DNA of 64,000 nt, from positions 53,063,231 through 53,127,230 of the forward strand of contig CM070566.1 of assembly GCA_036346405.1 (NCBI GenBank). The letters are read 5' to 3'. The translations under genes and the position numbers were made by a program. How positions within the stretch are numbered: the first letter of the stretch is position 1; every line of letters begins with the position of its first letter. Shown piece by piece: positions 11,240 through 24,638 of the stretch. Below the pieces are notes generated by a model that was not told where the DNA came from, ran no database searches, and saw only the letters and a list, made by a program, of their open reading frames with translations. This stretch comes from Phyllostachys edulis. Taxonomy: Eukaryota; Streptophyta; Magnoliopsida; Poales; Poaceae.

Positions 11240-12990
11240 GGCACTATTTGACACTGTATTAGCTAAATAGCCTTCTCGCGGCCGTAAATCAAAAAAAAAG
11301 CGTGCAGTTTCGTCCCAGGCCGCACGGACACGCGGACGGTGCGGACAGCACTGTTTATGTTCACATCTCATCTGCACCTCTCTGATACGGACTAGCACTG
11401 TTTACGCATCGTTCGCACTTTCCTGATGCGGACGAGTACTTTAAGCAAAACAACATCGAAGAAAGTAATCTCATCATATCGGAGAGTGTGGATGAGGCCT
11501 GTTTGGCCGTCCGTGGTGCAGACGAGGCTAACGTGGTGGCACAGCATGTGTCCGTGTTGCAGACCAGGCTAACGTGGTGGCACAGCATGTGCCCTAGGAT
11601 GGACTTGCGGTCACAAGGAGATCATTTGTGCTAATGCAGTTCCAAATAATGCGGAAAAAAATCGGCGAGGTAGGCGTTCGCGGCACGGAATTGGGTGGGC
11701 TTGTTCTGCTCGTTTTTCTGGTTTCCTGATTACGCTCTGATGTAGCAAGTAAGTACTCCATTAGGTGTCTGAAGCAGAGTTCAGGTTGAGCTAACATACT
11801 TAAGGCACGTCTAGCATTACCGAGAAATACAGAGCATTAAGGAGCATCCCAACTATAGTCTATATAGATCATCGTGTTCTTAGTTATATAGGAAACCTGC
11901 GTGTAGTGTTTGGTGAATATTTACATCCTGCGAAATTCGTATGGAATTCCCACATTTTAGACCACATCTAAAGTTGATAGGTTGAGTTAGGTTTAGGGTT
12001 TTTTTTTAAAAAAACCAAGGGCGGAAGATTTGTCATTCGTTTCAAGAAGGGGGAAAAACAACACCGACCCCGAAGGGAATACACCACACACATAGGGACT
12101 AAAAGCTCAAGCTTGAGTTTGAGCTAGGCTTGGACCAGGTTAAGCCAAAAATGTCCCGTGTTAAGGAGTCTTCATAATAATTATATAACAGTTTCTTAAT
12201 CTTTAGCAAATCCCAAAAAAAACACACACACACACACATCTAGATCTAGTTCGTATGTACGCTTCGAGCTAGAAATTCAAGATATATAAGAAGTGTTTGT
12301 TGGGAAAAAAATTGTACTGGAATATGTTTTCACCAATTTACTTTAAAGAATTCTACCACCTCAATTCCGAGAATTTGTCCAATAGCTGTAAGGCTGCAAG
12401 ATCAGAGAACAGAATCCTTTTGGTAAATATATTTCTCCATCTAGTTGATCCCATCTTTATCAAAAGGAAAGAGCCGAAAGGGAGGTGGTAAAGTTGAGAC
12501 AATAGAAAGTGGGATTCCATGCTCCCCCATGCTAGAGAATACAGAATAGAGAATAGAGATGGATGGATAATCCTGGCCTCCCAAATCCCAATGCACAAAA
12601 AAGGTTTAGAGTAAAGTGAGCTTTGGAATAAAGGTTAGGTGGCTGACTATGACTAAATTTTAGATAGGGCGGAATGACTATGACTAAATTTTAGATACGA
12701 CGGAATCGCAAGCATGTACTTAAGAGTACTACTCAAAAGCAAAATAATTCATACACAAATTATATTGCAAACATGTGAAGATGAATGTATGATATAGAAA
12801 AAAATACCTTACAAGTGAAGCTTACTTAATAATTTGCCACCAAGTTATCGAACATAATAGTTTGAATAAAAGATGAGACATAGAAGACACAACATGTCAA
12901 AGAGAGAAGGATTAGTAGCGTCACGATTAGTTGATAATAAACATGAAAGATGGAGAAAAAAGAGAGGCTGAAAGACATATCACTAAAGCA
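11240..12990. other. Intergenic, small tandem duplication
   Basis: A 33-base segment (GCAGAC/CGAGGCTAACGTGG and following) occurs at 11518-11550 and again at 11559-11591 with one difference, a 41-bp tandem period. A TC/CA-rich stretch and an ACACAC run occur near 12220-12240. From about 12650 the sequence is probably the 3' flank of the hAT transposase gene. No gene is supported. Confidence 0.4.
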
Positions 12991-13215
12991 CTAATTACGT
13001 CTAGGAGAACAAGACATTTTTATTCTCCAAAATTTCATGCCTTGAAACTGTTTCTTGATTCTACCACGATCAAGACCTTTGAATATCTCTCGCTCAATGT
13101 AACACATCATCAAGTCATTAAGCCAATCATTGGATATCTTATTACAGAAATTGGCATTGATAATATTCATAGCCGAGAAGACTCTTTCAACGGATCATGT
13201 TGCCACCGGTAGTAG
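12991..13215 (-). pseudogene. hAT transposase, C-terminal dimerisation domain (detached part)
   Basis: On the minus strand the frame reads VERVFSAMNIINANF, then ISNDWLNDLMMCYIER, ending at a stop (12991-12993). The pattern VER.FSAM followed by L.D....YIE is the C-terminal dimerisation domain of hAT-superfamily transposases of the TTF-type zinc-finger group common in grasses. A TGA interrupts the frame just before SVERVF, so the copy is dead. The upstream part of the same gene resumes at 20130, beyond the LTR insertion. If the insertion and one CAATG copy are removed, the frame runs ELALLLPVAT and into the VERVF motif, showing that the two parts were one gene. Confidence 0.8.
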
Positions 13216-14890
13216 CAATGTGTCACAACCCCAACTTTATTAAATTGAATTAGAATGACTCTCATGAGCATGTATTTGGTTTCTGAAGCATTTGCACAAA
13301 TTATTGCATTTGTAAAGTTTCAATTCAAGTTAAACATATAACTCAAAATGAAGCTCCAAACAAAAACAGCAATAATACTTGTGATCATCCTTGGTAAATA
13401 AATTATTTAACTCTTATAATATTTACCATGAATAAATATAATTTTTTCCAAAATTTTAGAAACCAAATCAACCCTAAGAAAATTCAAATCCCATTTCAAT
13501 AACACATGCGGTTAAAGAATTAAAAATAAGCAAATAAAATATGAACAGTGAGGTCAGAAAATTTATATGTGTACTATATCATCTGAGGAACCTCTCTAAA
13601 AAATTTCAAAATTTTAGGAATTTATTTGCTATTTTATCTTGGCCGGTCAAAGTGGGAGGATTTGAATTTCAAATCTGTCTACTGTTTGACTCGAACCCGA
13701 CCTAAACCACTTGACTCGGTTGAACCCAACCACCTAAACGCACCCGACCGAACCAGTCTGCGACTCACATGTGCTTGAGCCACTTTGCCACCCTGCACCC
13801 ACTGTCATCTTCATCATCGACCTCAGCAGTGGCCAGAGCGCTGCGTGCCACTGCCAGTGGCGCTCAAGGCCGCCAGCTTGACACCATGGATCTGTCGCCC
13901 CCATCCACCACTCCAGGACCTTCACCACTTCACGCCGCCTACATTCTGTCTCCTTCCCGAGCTTAACCCCCTCTCCATGCCTCTCATTTCCTCACTTCTC
14001 CTCTCGATCGTTGAGGAGAAGGAAGCTAGCTCTTGCGATACGCTGGGGTAAGTTTCCTTCCACCTTGTCCTTCGCCTTCTCCGTTCATCGCTATAGCCAT
14101 TCCTGCTAACCCAAGCTTCTGTCTTTGCCTCTAGCGCTCGGAATGCAGAAGTGTCATCCTCGGTCCTGGAGCACGTCCAGAGCTCGCCCGCGGCTGCACC
14201 GTCTTGCCATTTGCGCCAAGTGAGTTTTCTACCCCTCCCATGTCCGTCAGCTCATGTTCCCGAGCACAAGTAAGCTTCCCCCCATAATGATTTGGCCTTT
14301 TATCCACATGAGTTGTCGGAATTCGGATTTGCTCCATTTTCGGCCGAAAGCCCTAGCTTCATCTCCAACTCCGTTCTGGTAAGCCATCCATCGATTGCTT
14401 GCTTTGACACCGTCTTATGGTTTCCCTTGAGCTATCCCGACCACTCATTTCCCTTCTCCATCTCCAGGTCATCCTCTCCTCGTGAAGCCTCATCGCCGCC
14501 ATAGCCATCACCGTTGACAAGCCAGCACCGAGCACCTCCGACCCTTTCTTGTGCACCGGTAGGCTCCCTAGACCTTCTAGGTACACATGCGCACGATATT
14601 TTGCTCAATGCGTAGCTATAGAGTTGCATGTATGTTCACCGTAGTTTCACCGCCGCCTCTCGCCTTCGCACTGCCACTGTAGGCCGTCCTAGCTCTCGCC
14701 GCCGGTACCTTAAGGTGTGCAAGGCTATTAGGAATCCATTCCTGCCCTTAGCTCGGGCCGGCGAGGTCCACGTCACTGGCGACATACCAGGCAAGTTCGA
14801 GCCCGAGTGCGCTTTGTTGTCGGAACTCCTGACAATTCATGTAGCATCATCATTAGGGTAAATCCCGGTCAGGTTAGAGCTAATGATTGC

Positions 14891-16854
14891 TGTAGGACCA
14901 AAATAGGCGACTAGAGGGGGGTGAATAGGAGCACCAAATTTTTTTCACAAAGATCGGATTCAAATAATAAATTACTCCAATAGCTATGAGAGCTATGAAG
15001 ATCAATGTTTAAGCACAGTGGAAGACTTGCTTTGAATCCAATCAACACCCCTAAGCTAAAAGACCAAAAACACAATAACTTAAAACCAAAATAAGTTGGG
15101 CGGTCTGACCTCCATATAGTTGGCGGTCTGACCTTTGGAAATCGGTATGACTTCTCAATACATGGTGGTCTGACCGGTCCTATGGGCGGTCTGACCTCTA
15201 ACTAGAAATCGGTCTGACCTCCAGGCCAATGAATAGTAAAATCGGCTCAAACTCAAAATCACAAAAAGGTTTAACTTTTGATCCGTGACTCCAAACTTCA
15301 CGAAACTTGAAACATACCTTCCATAGGATGTCAGGAACATATTCCAATCAACAATCATGAAGATCGTTGTTGAAGTTCTGACCTTTATCTGTTTTAGTGA
15401 AGGTCGCTTCAAAACCGAGCCAAATACGAAAACGGTGATTGAGAGGATTTCGTGGGAGGAATCAATCTAAGATGGCTAAGGATAGTCTCCCATACATCTT
15501 AGCACTCTCAATCACAGGAAGAATCAAGCCAAAAGCTCTCAAGAGCAAAAACCCCGAAAATCACCCTTTCTTTCACCAAAACCGGGTAAAATCAAAACTT
15601 AGATCCAAAAGCTTGCTCGTGGGTGGATGATGATCAAGATGACCTTAGATGGGTTCCCACATAGTGGATGCTAGATCCTAGAGAATATGATATTAGGGCA
15701 CCCATTAAGCCCAACACACAAATGGGTTAACACACGCACGCTTCTCAAAGTGTCATCTTCATCTTCGATTGACCTAAACCGCTTCTCCATGCGCCGACCC
15801 GCGCCGCGGTTTAGCCAAAGGTCACCAAGGCGGTATTTGGTGAAATGACCAAAATACCCCTTCTCGATCTTTCTCCAAAAGACCGAGTCCACAGATCGTG
15901 AAGCAATCACATGCTTCACCACGTGTAGGTTGATCAACGGCTATCATGTCGGCAAGTCTCTTCCGTCCGTATCCCACCGGCACCACCAAGGCACTTGCAC
16001 CGACTCCCGTGCCGCTTGATCCAACCAGTCGCATCGAACCGCCTGTTCGGTCATCCTTGTCCATTCTGCGCCCTACTTGAGTCCTCTGACCTCACCCGGC
16101 ATCCTCGATCGTTATGGACCTCAGCTCTCCAAACTTAGTCCCGATCCTCCTCGCCGTTGACCGTCATTGACCTGCAAGCCACCTGCACAGCAATAGACCA
16201 AGAAACTATTTCCGGGAACAAGTTCTTCACAACTTGACCCACGTTAGCCAAAACATGCATCATGCAACACATATGCACTGAAGAACATGAACTTGACCTA
16301 ACCCAAAACAAACATCGCTACCACGCGGGTGAGCGAACAAGCCAAAACCGGTCAGACCGCCACCAAGGCGGTCGATAGCCCCTGCTGGCCTCGACCGCCA
16401 ACCAAAAGCGGTCGACCAAGAAGTCCATAACTTAGACAAATTTCCAACCTGGAAACCCGAACCTTCTCTGGAAATTTAAAATGAATAGAACTTTTCATTG
16501 GAAGCTCTAAAAATTATGAGACCAAGAACCCTCTCACTTGCCTACACTCTCTATTTTTGGCCTAGCTCCAAATTCCAAAGTTCATAAAGTGGCTGGTCTG
16601 ACCGCTCAGGCAAAGCCGGTCAGACCGCTATACTGGTCGATCTGACCACCTCCTCGGCCGGTCTGACTGCTAGCCACCATTCCAGAAAAGCAACACAAGA
16701 CATAGTCAGTTTGACCGCCACCATGGCCGGTCAGACCGCCAGAGGCCTGACAGAACTGGAGCAACACCGAAAACGGGTGATCCACAAACCCTCAACGCCA
16801 TTGCCAATTGTCTCATCATCCTAAGATCATAAGCATATCCCCATGATATCCACA
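14891..16854 (+). mobile_element. Nested solo LTR with GGTCTGACC motif clusters, target duplication ATTGC
   Basis: It begins TGTAGGACCAAAATAGGCG and ends GATATCCACA, with ATTGC repeated at 14886-14890 and 16855-16859. Length is 1964 bp. The opening phrase with GGCGACTAGAGGGGGGTGAATAG is typical of grass LTRs that I associate with Ty1/copia elements. Variants of GGTCTGACC/GGTCAGACC recur roughly a dozen times in two clusters (15100-15230 and 16340-16740). No internal coding region is present. It lies inside LTR A and is therefore younger than that insertion. Confidence 0.85.
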
Positions 16855-18868
16855 ATTGCTTAGTTGCATTAACTATTGTTTAAATGCGCTAATGTCTCTA
16901 TTACACGTGGGCCCTATGAGTAGAAAACGAGATAATTAAACATGTTTTGCTTAGAGTGAATGACATGTGGGCCTGGCACCTTAAGTGCATAGTAAACGTG
17001 GTCCATGGACCATAGACCGGGCATGTTGACCTTTGGTCCATGCACTATTTGCATGGACCGAGTCAATGATAATGGGCCCCACTTGTAAGTAGATTTAATT
17101 CGGAAATTAAAATGAAAAAGAATACTATGCAGTAGACCCTACATGTCAGCGACAGAGGCTAGGTTAATCTAAGTGTAAAAATTAATTAATGTATTTAGAA
17201 ATTCCGAAATGATTTACTTTTGCACTGAAAATGGTTTGAACTTCAAAAATTCATAAGTATTTTATTGTAACTCCAAATTGAGTGAAACCAATTTTGTTGG
17301 TTTCCATTTTTATTGTACTTTAACTTAGAATAGGTTTGAAACATGTTACTACCATAGAAAATTTTGGAATTGGAATTAAATTCGGTAAAGAATTATTTTT
17401 ACACTAGAAATTGAATTAACTTTAAAAAAATGCATAGAAAATTCATTTGAACTCCAAATGAGGTGATTCAATATTTATTGATCATAACTTTTTATTATCT
17501 TTCATGCCATGTAATCCCTATCTCCACCAGTGTTCTACAAATTTTTGCGAAAACAGTATAATTCGGTGCATAGTAACATCACACTGTTTTTTTTTTGGAA
17601 TTTCTTCCCATTTGATTTTTCAAACTGCTATAACTTTCACGTGCTAACTCCAAATGAACTAATTATTTCACCTAAATTCATCTAAAATGATGATCTCACT
17701 ACTGTATAAATTTCATGCATTTTTATCACTTTGAATTTTTCGCCTTTTCTCGATATTTATTCGATATCGTCTTTTTATAGATTCCGAATTGCCCGAGGCA
17801 AACGATTACGCCACAGAGAGTGAACAATTGGAATACCAGAAAGGCAAGCATCATTTGAACTTTATTTTTGCATCATATTGATCCCAGATTTTGTTAAGTT
17901 AGTATTTTGAATTGCAATAACACTTGCTTGCATGCTATGTTGGTGTATCGATATTTTTGTGAGTTAGTTAGTTATGTCCTACTCTTGCTGATCATCCTTG
18001 ATATATCCACTACATATATGCTTAAGATTAGATGTTTGTGTTGATGTATCTATTATGTATATGTATGCTTAGCCATGCGAGTCTAGAGAATGCGTTAGTT
18101 CCATTGACGAGATTATCTCGTCGATCGTGGGAAACACCTCACACTTATCTTATATGCTTTTGGTCTAGATCTTAGAATCCGGTTGTTAAGTTTAAATTTG
18201 TCAAATTAAAAGTGACTTAGGTCTGGACAAGTGGTTAGTAGTGTGGGTGCCTTCGTGCACGAGACTTGGGTATTGTGGTAGTCTTATCCGAACCATTAAG
18301 GACTGAACTTTGTGCCGTCGTTAATTCAAGTAACACTCGTATTTCCACACGGTGAAATGGGCGCCGCTCGGTTAAGTAAGGGGAGGGTCTTATTGGGTTA
18401 AGTCCCAGGTGGCGTGAGGACATTTGTGTTCGATCATCTGTTCGTAGGATCGGATGCAATTTTCTATAATGTGCATGGGAGCACTCTTTTTCTTTATTTA
18501 CATTGTATTGGTATCTCCAACACAACTTGCGAGCCCGCTTAGCAAGATATATTAGTAGATTGTACTAAGTTTGGGGTTCATTTTGCAAGGGGGGCTCATC
18601 TCAATAGGGCTTTCTTGCTAAAAATATTGAATCTCGATTTCCCCGGCCGACATACCTTAGGAAGTGTGTTAATATCCGAAGGCTTACGGGCTGGTCGAGT
18701 CGTGTGGGTAAAGTTGTACTCTCCTGTAGGGTTTAATCTATTCGAATAACCGTGTCCACGGTTACGAACGACCACTTAGATTCGGGAGACATCATTGTTA
18801 GTCTCTAAATTAAACTTGACATAGTTAACAACTCGATATCGGCATGAATGGGTATTCATGCATTTTAG

Positions 18869-18870
<2 letters not shown>

Positions 18871-18959
<89 letters not shown>
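18871..18959. repeat. (AT)n microsatellite, left arm
   Basis: About 89 bases of uninterrupted AT dinucleotides, directly abutting the Micron-like insert. Open frames here (Ile-Tyr repeats) are artefacts of the repeat. Confidence 0.98.
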
Positions 18960-19423
<464 letters not shown>

Positions 19424-20064
19424 TTCTTTTACTAAAGTTTTGTTTACCAACGTTTTCTGCAAAACTAAGCCACTAATGCCTCTCTTTGGATATCCTCTAG
19501 CATGTATAATTTTTATTTTGTGTAGGACTTGCGAGTACATTTTGTACTTAACCCGGATGTCATCTTTGTTCAGGTGAGGATGACTATATGCTCGATCAAT
19601 TAGTTAGTGCCGATGTCGATGACGCTAACGAATAGATGTTGTTTCTAACTCCCAGTCGGTTGCCTTGGGTTTTGGGCACACCTTGCTGGACCTTTTGGTT
19701 TATTTACTTTATTTCCGCTGCTACTTATTGTTAATCCTTGAATTTGACCGGTCGGCCGCTTTTGTAATAGTTGAATACTTAAGTCCTTTGTTGTATGTCT
19801 TTTGTTATATCGTTGTATGACTGTGATTGACGTTGATGAGGATATGTGCGCGTTGGTCGCTGATCTTGGGAGCCAACACAGGACACATATCCATTGTTTT
19901 GAAATCCTCTTTAACTTGTTTAAGTGTGGACTTGGGCTATTAGAGAACCGGCTACCATGTAACACCTGCAGAGGAGCGATATGCATGATCACCGTGGCTC
20001 TAGCTCAACCGGATCCTCCTACTTAAATGGAGTTAAATCGAACTTCAATTCTCTGAGTCCCAGA

Positions 20065-20109
20065 GTTATTTTCATAAGACCAGGAAGGTCTCGGTCTTAC
20101 GAAAATAAC
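20065..20109 (+). terminator. Strong hairpin close to the 3' end of LTR A
   Basis: A 17-bp stem with one mismatch (20065-20081 paired with 20093-20109) and an 11-base loop lies 15 bases before the LTR terminus. Such stems near LTR ends may affect transcript 3' ends or reverse transcription. The function is inferred. Confidence 0.4.
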
Positions 20110-20129
20110 TCGGGGGTCCTCACACAATG

Positions 20130-21559
20130 CTAACTCGTTGAGGCGGTAGACCAATGGGAATACAATATGTTTTTAAGTTTCAACCATTTTCACGGCCAGA
20201 CTTCCAAGATCATGACAAACATTAAAATCATCAACTCTCCTCACATGAAGAATGAAGGTTTCAAGTTGATCCTTTATAGTCGCACGATCAACAATGGATA
20301 AATCTTTATCATAGATCTCCGCAAGTCGAGCAATCTTATCTACATCAAACTTAGAGGAGTCTCTTTGATCAAGACAAGAAAAGCATACAAGCAACTCCGA
20401 ACATACCTCATTGAAGCGATGATCCATCTCTGTGGTAATAGCATCAATAGCAGCAAAGAAAGTATCAACACAATAATGATGGTATTGAGTGACTGTGATC
20501 CCATCCCGCCTTGATTGGCTCCATCTTGGTATCGCTCCATCCATATTTGTTACCAGAATCTTATTTGCATCACAAAATATTTTGACTTCTGCAAATAATG
20601 GTTCCCAAACATGGTTCCTGAAGTTAATCAAACATGCTTTTACATCAACAAGCAATGACATGGCATGGACAATGTTTTGATCCCTCCTTTGCAAGGTAAG
20701 AGATAACTCATTTGTAATATGAAACACTTTCAACATCATCTTCAAAATGAACATAAAGTTAAAGCTCTCCATTATATGCAACAAACCTGCTGCCTTAGAT
20801 GGATTACGCCCATCTTCATGCACAAGGCATATCACATCTATCACTGCATCCCACATTGACTCAATACGAAGTAAGCTTGCATAATGAGAGCTCCATCTAG
20901 TTTTGATGAAGGCATCCTGACCAAATTGTTCATGTAAAGGTTGTTGCTTACATAGAAAGCAATAGGCCGCATTTTTCTCCACACTATATTCCAACCAATC
21001 ATACTTCTTAAACCATGATTCACGAAAGGGCCCTAAGGTCCTTTCGATATGTTTTGCGGGGGTAATTATGGCCAATAGGTTGAGTAGGGCCCTTCAACAA
21101 ATAAGTCCTCCTCACTTGATCTCTAATGTCGGGACGAAATCATCAATTGGTATACGAAGTCCCGGATCAGCAATGATGTTATCTGGGTTGAATTCCTTAA
21201 TACCTTCATCCACTTGTTGCGGCTGTTGCGGTTGAGGTTGTGTAGGTATATCCTCTTATTATTGTGGTTGGGGTTGTGCAGCCTCTTCCTCTTGTTGGAC
21301 TTGGATTTGGTCCAATTGGACTTTAAGTTGAGATTGTGCTTGTGCAGCTTCCGTTCCGCTTGCCCAGGTGCTTCTACTCGAAAGTCAAAATTATACTAAA
21401 ATACATCTTCAAATCCATTTCTACCAAATCAACAAGCAACCATGACAATACAATTCAACTCTCCATTTGATTTTGACAAGTAAAGAGTAAAGACCAAAGA
21501 TTTATCTCATAGACACTTACTATTGGAGATTTTCCCCATTCTATTTCTACTTTGCTCAT
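20130..21559 (-). pseudogene. hAT transposase, N-terminal and central parts
   Basis: The longest open part (20173-21075, minus) encodes about 300 residues, including FRESWFKKYDWLEYSVEKNA then AYCFLCK, the TTF-type zinc finger with its W and C pair. Next come FIKTRWSSHY and DVICLVHEDGRNPSKA, and it ends CHDLGSLAVKMVET. This is the DUF4371-like catalytic region of hAT transposases related to ZMYM1. Upstream, in other frames, lie DPGLRIPIDDF and KGPTQPIGHNYP, conserved parts of the same family, separated by single-base frameshifts. Farther upstream are a Gln-rich stretch with two adjacent stops and a possible first exon at 21521-21559 (MSKVEIEWGK, then donor GTAAGT). The frame leads into the target duplication at 20125 and continues at 13215. 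The copy is dead: frameshifts, several stops and a 6.9-kb insertion. Confidence 0.8.
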
Positions 21560-22870
21560 TTTGACAAGCCTACGCGGTTGTGCCCTTTGGCCTCTACTCC
21601 TGTGGTCCTGCCCCCTTGGCCGCTGTGCCTCGTTCCTGCAGGCCGTCGCCGTCGGCCGTTGCTCACTCTAGGGTTGGGAGACCGTGAGGCAGGGGAAGAC
21701 CGGAGGGGGAATAGCTCGCTGCCTCGCTCGTTCGCTAGTTGGCTTGGTCTCGGCAGGTTGTCTGCCTACTGGCCTTCTGCTAGACCGACCAGGCTAGGCC
21801 TAATTGAACAAAAGGACTGGGTGACAAGCCCACGAACGAAGAAAACAACGACGTCAACCGTCGGGTGTCCCGTTCGTCTTTGGCGTCCTCCTCGTCGATG
21901 GATGCTGAGGTCGAGGGAGGGGGGGGGGGGCTCAGGCGGTCGCCATACCTCGCTACATGGGACAGTCCGCCCCTGCTGTTCCTGTCATCCAATTGTGTGC
22001 AGGCTTTATCTACATAAATGTTTTTATTTTTTTGCTGTAACTTTGGCTGCTTAATAATATCTCACTTGCTACAAATCCAGCTTCATATGAGTGCGCAAAC
22101 TAGCTGCAGAGATCACAGACAATTTGCAACTTTTCATATGGACACACTAGTTGATTGTTCTGACAGGAGAAGGGCACCAATTCAGCTAAGTGCTTCGCTG
22201 AATCGCTGGTGTGGTATTCAGAATCCACTCCAATGATCGACACAGACAGGTATGAACCTCGAATCAAGGTTGACAATCAGCTGGAATACAATACAGAGGT
22301 CATCAGCTGGAATACAATACAGAAGTAAAAAACATTCTTTTGTTTTGAAATCAAAGTAATCACTTGATTTCTACATTCAACCGAGATGTATCATACATGA
22401 CTGGCACAATCAAGAGGCTTATCCAGTAGCTAACTAAAACGTATCAGTAAAGTGGAGAGCCTGCCCAGCTAAACGTATCAGTTCACTGGAATTGGACAGT
22501 GAAGAATACTTGAGGATTCCTTCAGCAGAAGTAGATGTTTTGCTCTGTCCTTCGTCAATATGGACAGACAGGCCGTCAATGTACAGCACCTCCAGGCCGT
22601 CAAGCTTCATTGCTTCACTGACCAACAGATCATCAGTTTATATTATGAGTCGATTGCAGCCGATCTGACAAGCAAGAAGTAATCTTTGAGTGCAAATTTT
22701 TGGTGTTGGAACAATTCTCGATCAGACTGCTACAGCCACAAATCTTGTTCATCTCTCAAAACTGCACCTTTGTCTCCTTTGCCTCACATTAGATCGTTAG
22801 CGCCATCAGGCACCAGCATTCAGTTTCAGGAAACCTTCTGGAACAGCAGTGGAGAAGAAGCACCGGACGA
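21560..22870. other. hAT 5' flank, then low-confidence exon-like ORF
   Basis: A GC-rich stretch at 21570-22000 contains overlapping frames on both strands and a G run, and is probably non-coding. A short direct repeat (CAGCTGGAATACAATACAG) occurs at about 22280 and 22307. On the minus strand 22434-22625 is open for 63 codons and reads MKLDGLEVLYIDGLSVHI and onward with plausible codon usage; it may be an exon of an unrecognised gene. The 15-base phrase CGATCTGACAAGCAA near 22653 recurs, one base different, at about 26457 on the far side of LTR B. Confidence 0.35.
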
Positions 22871-23678
22871 GTATTAGTAAATACTAATTTGGTTTTCGGT
22901 TTTCGTTCATATGTCAAATTAGCAATTATTTTCAAAATCTTCTAGCTTCTTTAAGCTCGGGTTTGTGTTTCAAACTTCCTTGAATTCTGAAATTCAAATT
23001 CAAACCTGAATTTCTCCCTTTTCGGATTTTGGGCCCCTTTCTCCATTTTACCCTTCCTCTCCTTTAGGCTCAGCCCTAATTTCCTTGGACCCAGCCACCT
23101 TTCTCTCTTGGGCCGACCCTTTTGCTTCCTGGCCCAACCAGCCCAACTACCCCGGCCCCTTCCTTCTTCTTTTGGCCCACCCGGTCGCCACTTCCTTCCG
23201 GCCCAGCCCCAGCTCCCTTCGGCCTCCTCTTTTGGTCCGGCTCCCATCGCCTCCTCCCCCAGGCTTCTTCTTCTTGGCCAGCACACCCGAGCGCCTCCTT
23301 CTCTCCCGTGACGCCACCACCACGAGGCCGCCTGCCACCACCCTCTGCCATATCTGCTGCCGCGCCCCACGAGCTTCCTCTGCACCGCGCTTACTCCCCA
23401 TGCCGCTCGCCACTTTGGCGCCCCTTCTCGCCTTGTCCTCTCAGCCGCACTCGCCCATGACGCCAGGGCTGTCGCCTCCGCCACCCACTCTCCTTGACTC
23501 CGGCGCCTCTCCACCGCCTCGTCCCGTCACCAGTACCAGGCCCCTCTGCAAGCACCTGCCCAAACACTTCGGAGTCGTCGCCGCGCACGCGCTAGGACGC
23601 CAGAGCGCCCATGCCGCTCCTCGGGACGCTGCGCGGTCACCAGAGCCCTCCCCAACGGCTCCTAGGTCCTTGCGCGCC

Positions 23679-23685
23679 TATAAAG
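23679..23685 (+). promoter_or_regulatory. LTR B TATA box
   Basis: TATAAAG followed by a C/T-rich leader, as in the other long LTRs: minus-strand TATA at 38830-38837 and 53353-53359, and plus-strand TATA at 54785-54792. It probably marks the LTR promoter and the U3/R boundary. Confidence 0.5.
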
Positions 23686-24638
23686 AAGCCCCCTGTGCTT
23701 CTTCTTACCTCCCCACGCTGCTTCATCGCTCCCTGGTAAGACCACCACAAAGCCGCCTGTGTTTCCCCCTGTCGGCCGCGCCGCCTCGCCGCCATTCTCC
23801 GTCCCGGTGAGCGCCCTGGCCGCGCCGGCCCCGTCACCGCGCGCCTCAAGGCCCAAGGATGCCGTTCCCCTCCTCCCTTCACCTTCCCCGCCGCCGAGAC
23901 AAGGCACCGTCGCCGCCCCCTTCTTCTCTGCCACGGCCGCCGCCGCTGGACCGCCTCAGCCGCCCCCGAGCCTCCCCGACCACCACGCTGGCTTCCCCAC
24001 ACCGCCGTGCAGCCCGTGCGCTCGCCCCTTTCCCCTCCACGCCACCGCGCCGTTGGCGCCGCCACGCTCCTTCACTCTCGTGCGCCCGCCGCTGCAAGAA
24101 CTGCCGCCACCACCTCGCCTGTTCCTCTCCAGCGCCGCCGCCTCCGCCCACGGGGACCCCGACCCCACGGGATCCCATTTTTCCGGCTCACCCGCCGCCT
24201 TGCGCCGCCGCTCTCGAGCCGCCCGCTCCCCTCTGCTCCCCCTTTTTCTATGTGAACAGAAGAAATGGGGATGAGATGAATCGAATGGCCCTACCTGCCA
24301 TTGGCTTTAAGCCCTTCTCCCTCTCTTCCAAATGGGCCCAGCTACAGTAAACACCCATGAACCCCTGCGCCTGAACCCGGTCTATGCACTGTGCGGTGCA
24401 CCGACCTTCTCTCTCCTTTCCTTATTTCCTTGATTTAATTCCCAAAATGATCTTCGGAAGTCCCGTTCTCCCTCGTCGTAACTCCAAAAATTATGAAATT
24501 TATTTCTAAAATTTTGTAAATTCAAGATCTTGCTAATGGCATAGGTCTTGTTTAATTTGGAGTTCATTTGTTTATTCTTGCACATTTATTTGTTTTGTTT
24601 GCTTGTTGTTCATTTTTCCGGTACATTCGTCCGAATAG

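Noticed and set aside
15100..16740. CRISPR-like array from the repeated GGTCTGACC words
   Set aside because: Repeats are short, irregularly spaced and in both orientations, inside a plant LTR with a target-site duplication.
22871..22875. GAGTA as target duplication of LTR B (22869 and 26387)
   Set aside because: The implied element would not have TG...CA ends, so I left the boundaries approximate.
22951..24350. Several 140-240 codon Pro/Arg-rich frames on both strands
   Set aside because: They overlap each other in the C-rich leader of LTR B and have no domain; similar frames occur in LTRs C, D, E and F at the same place.
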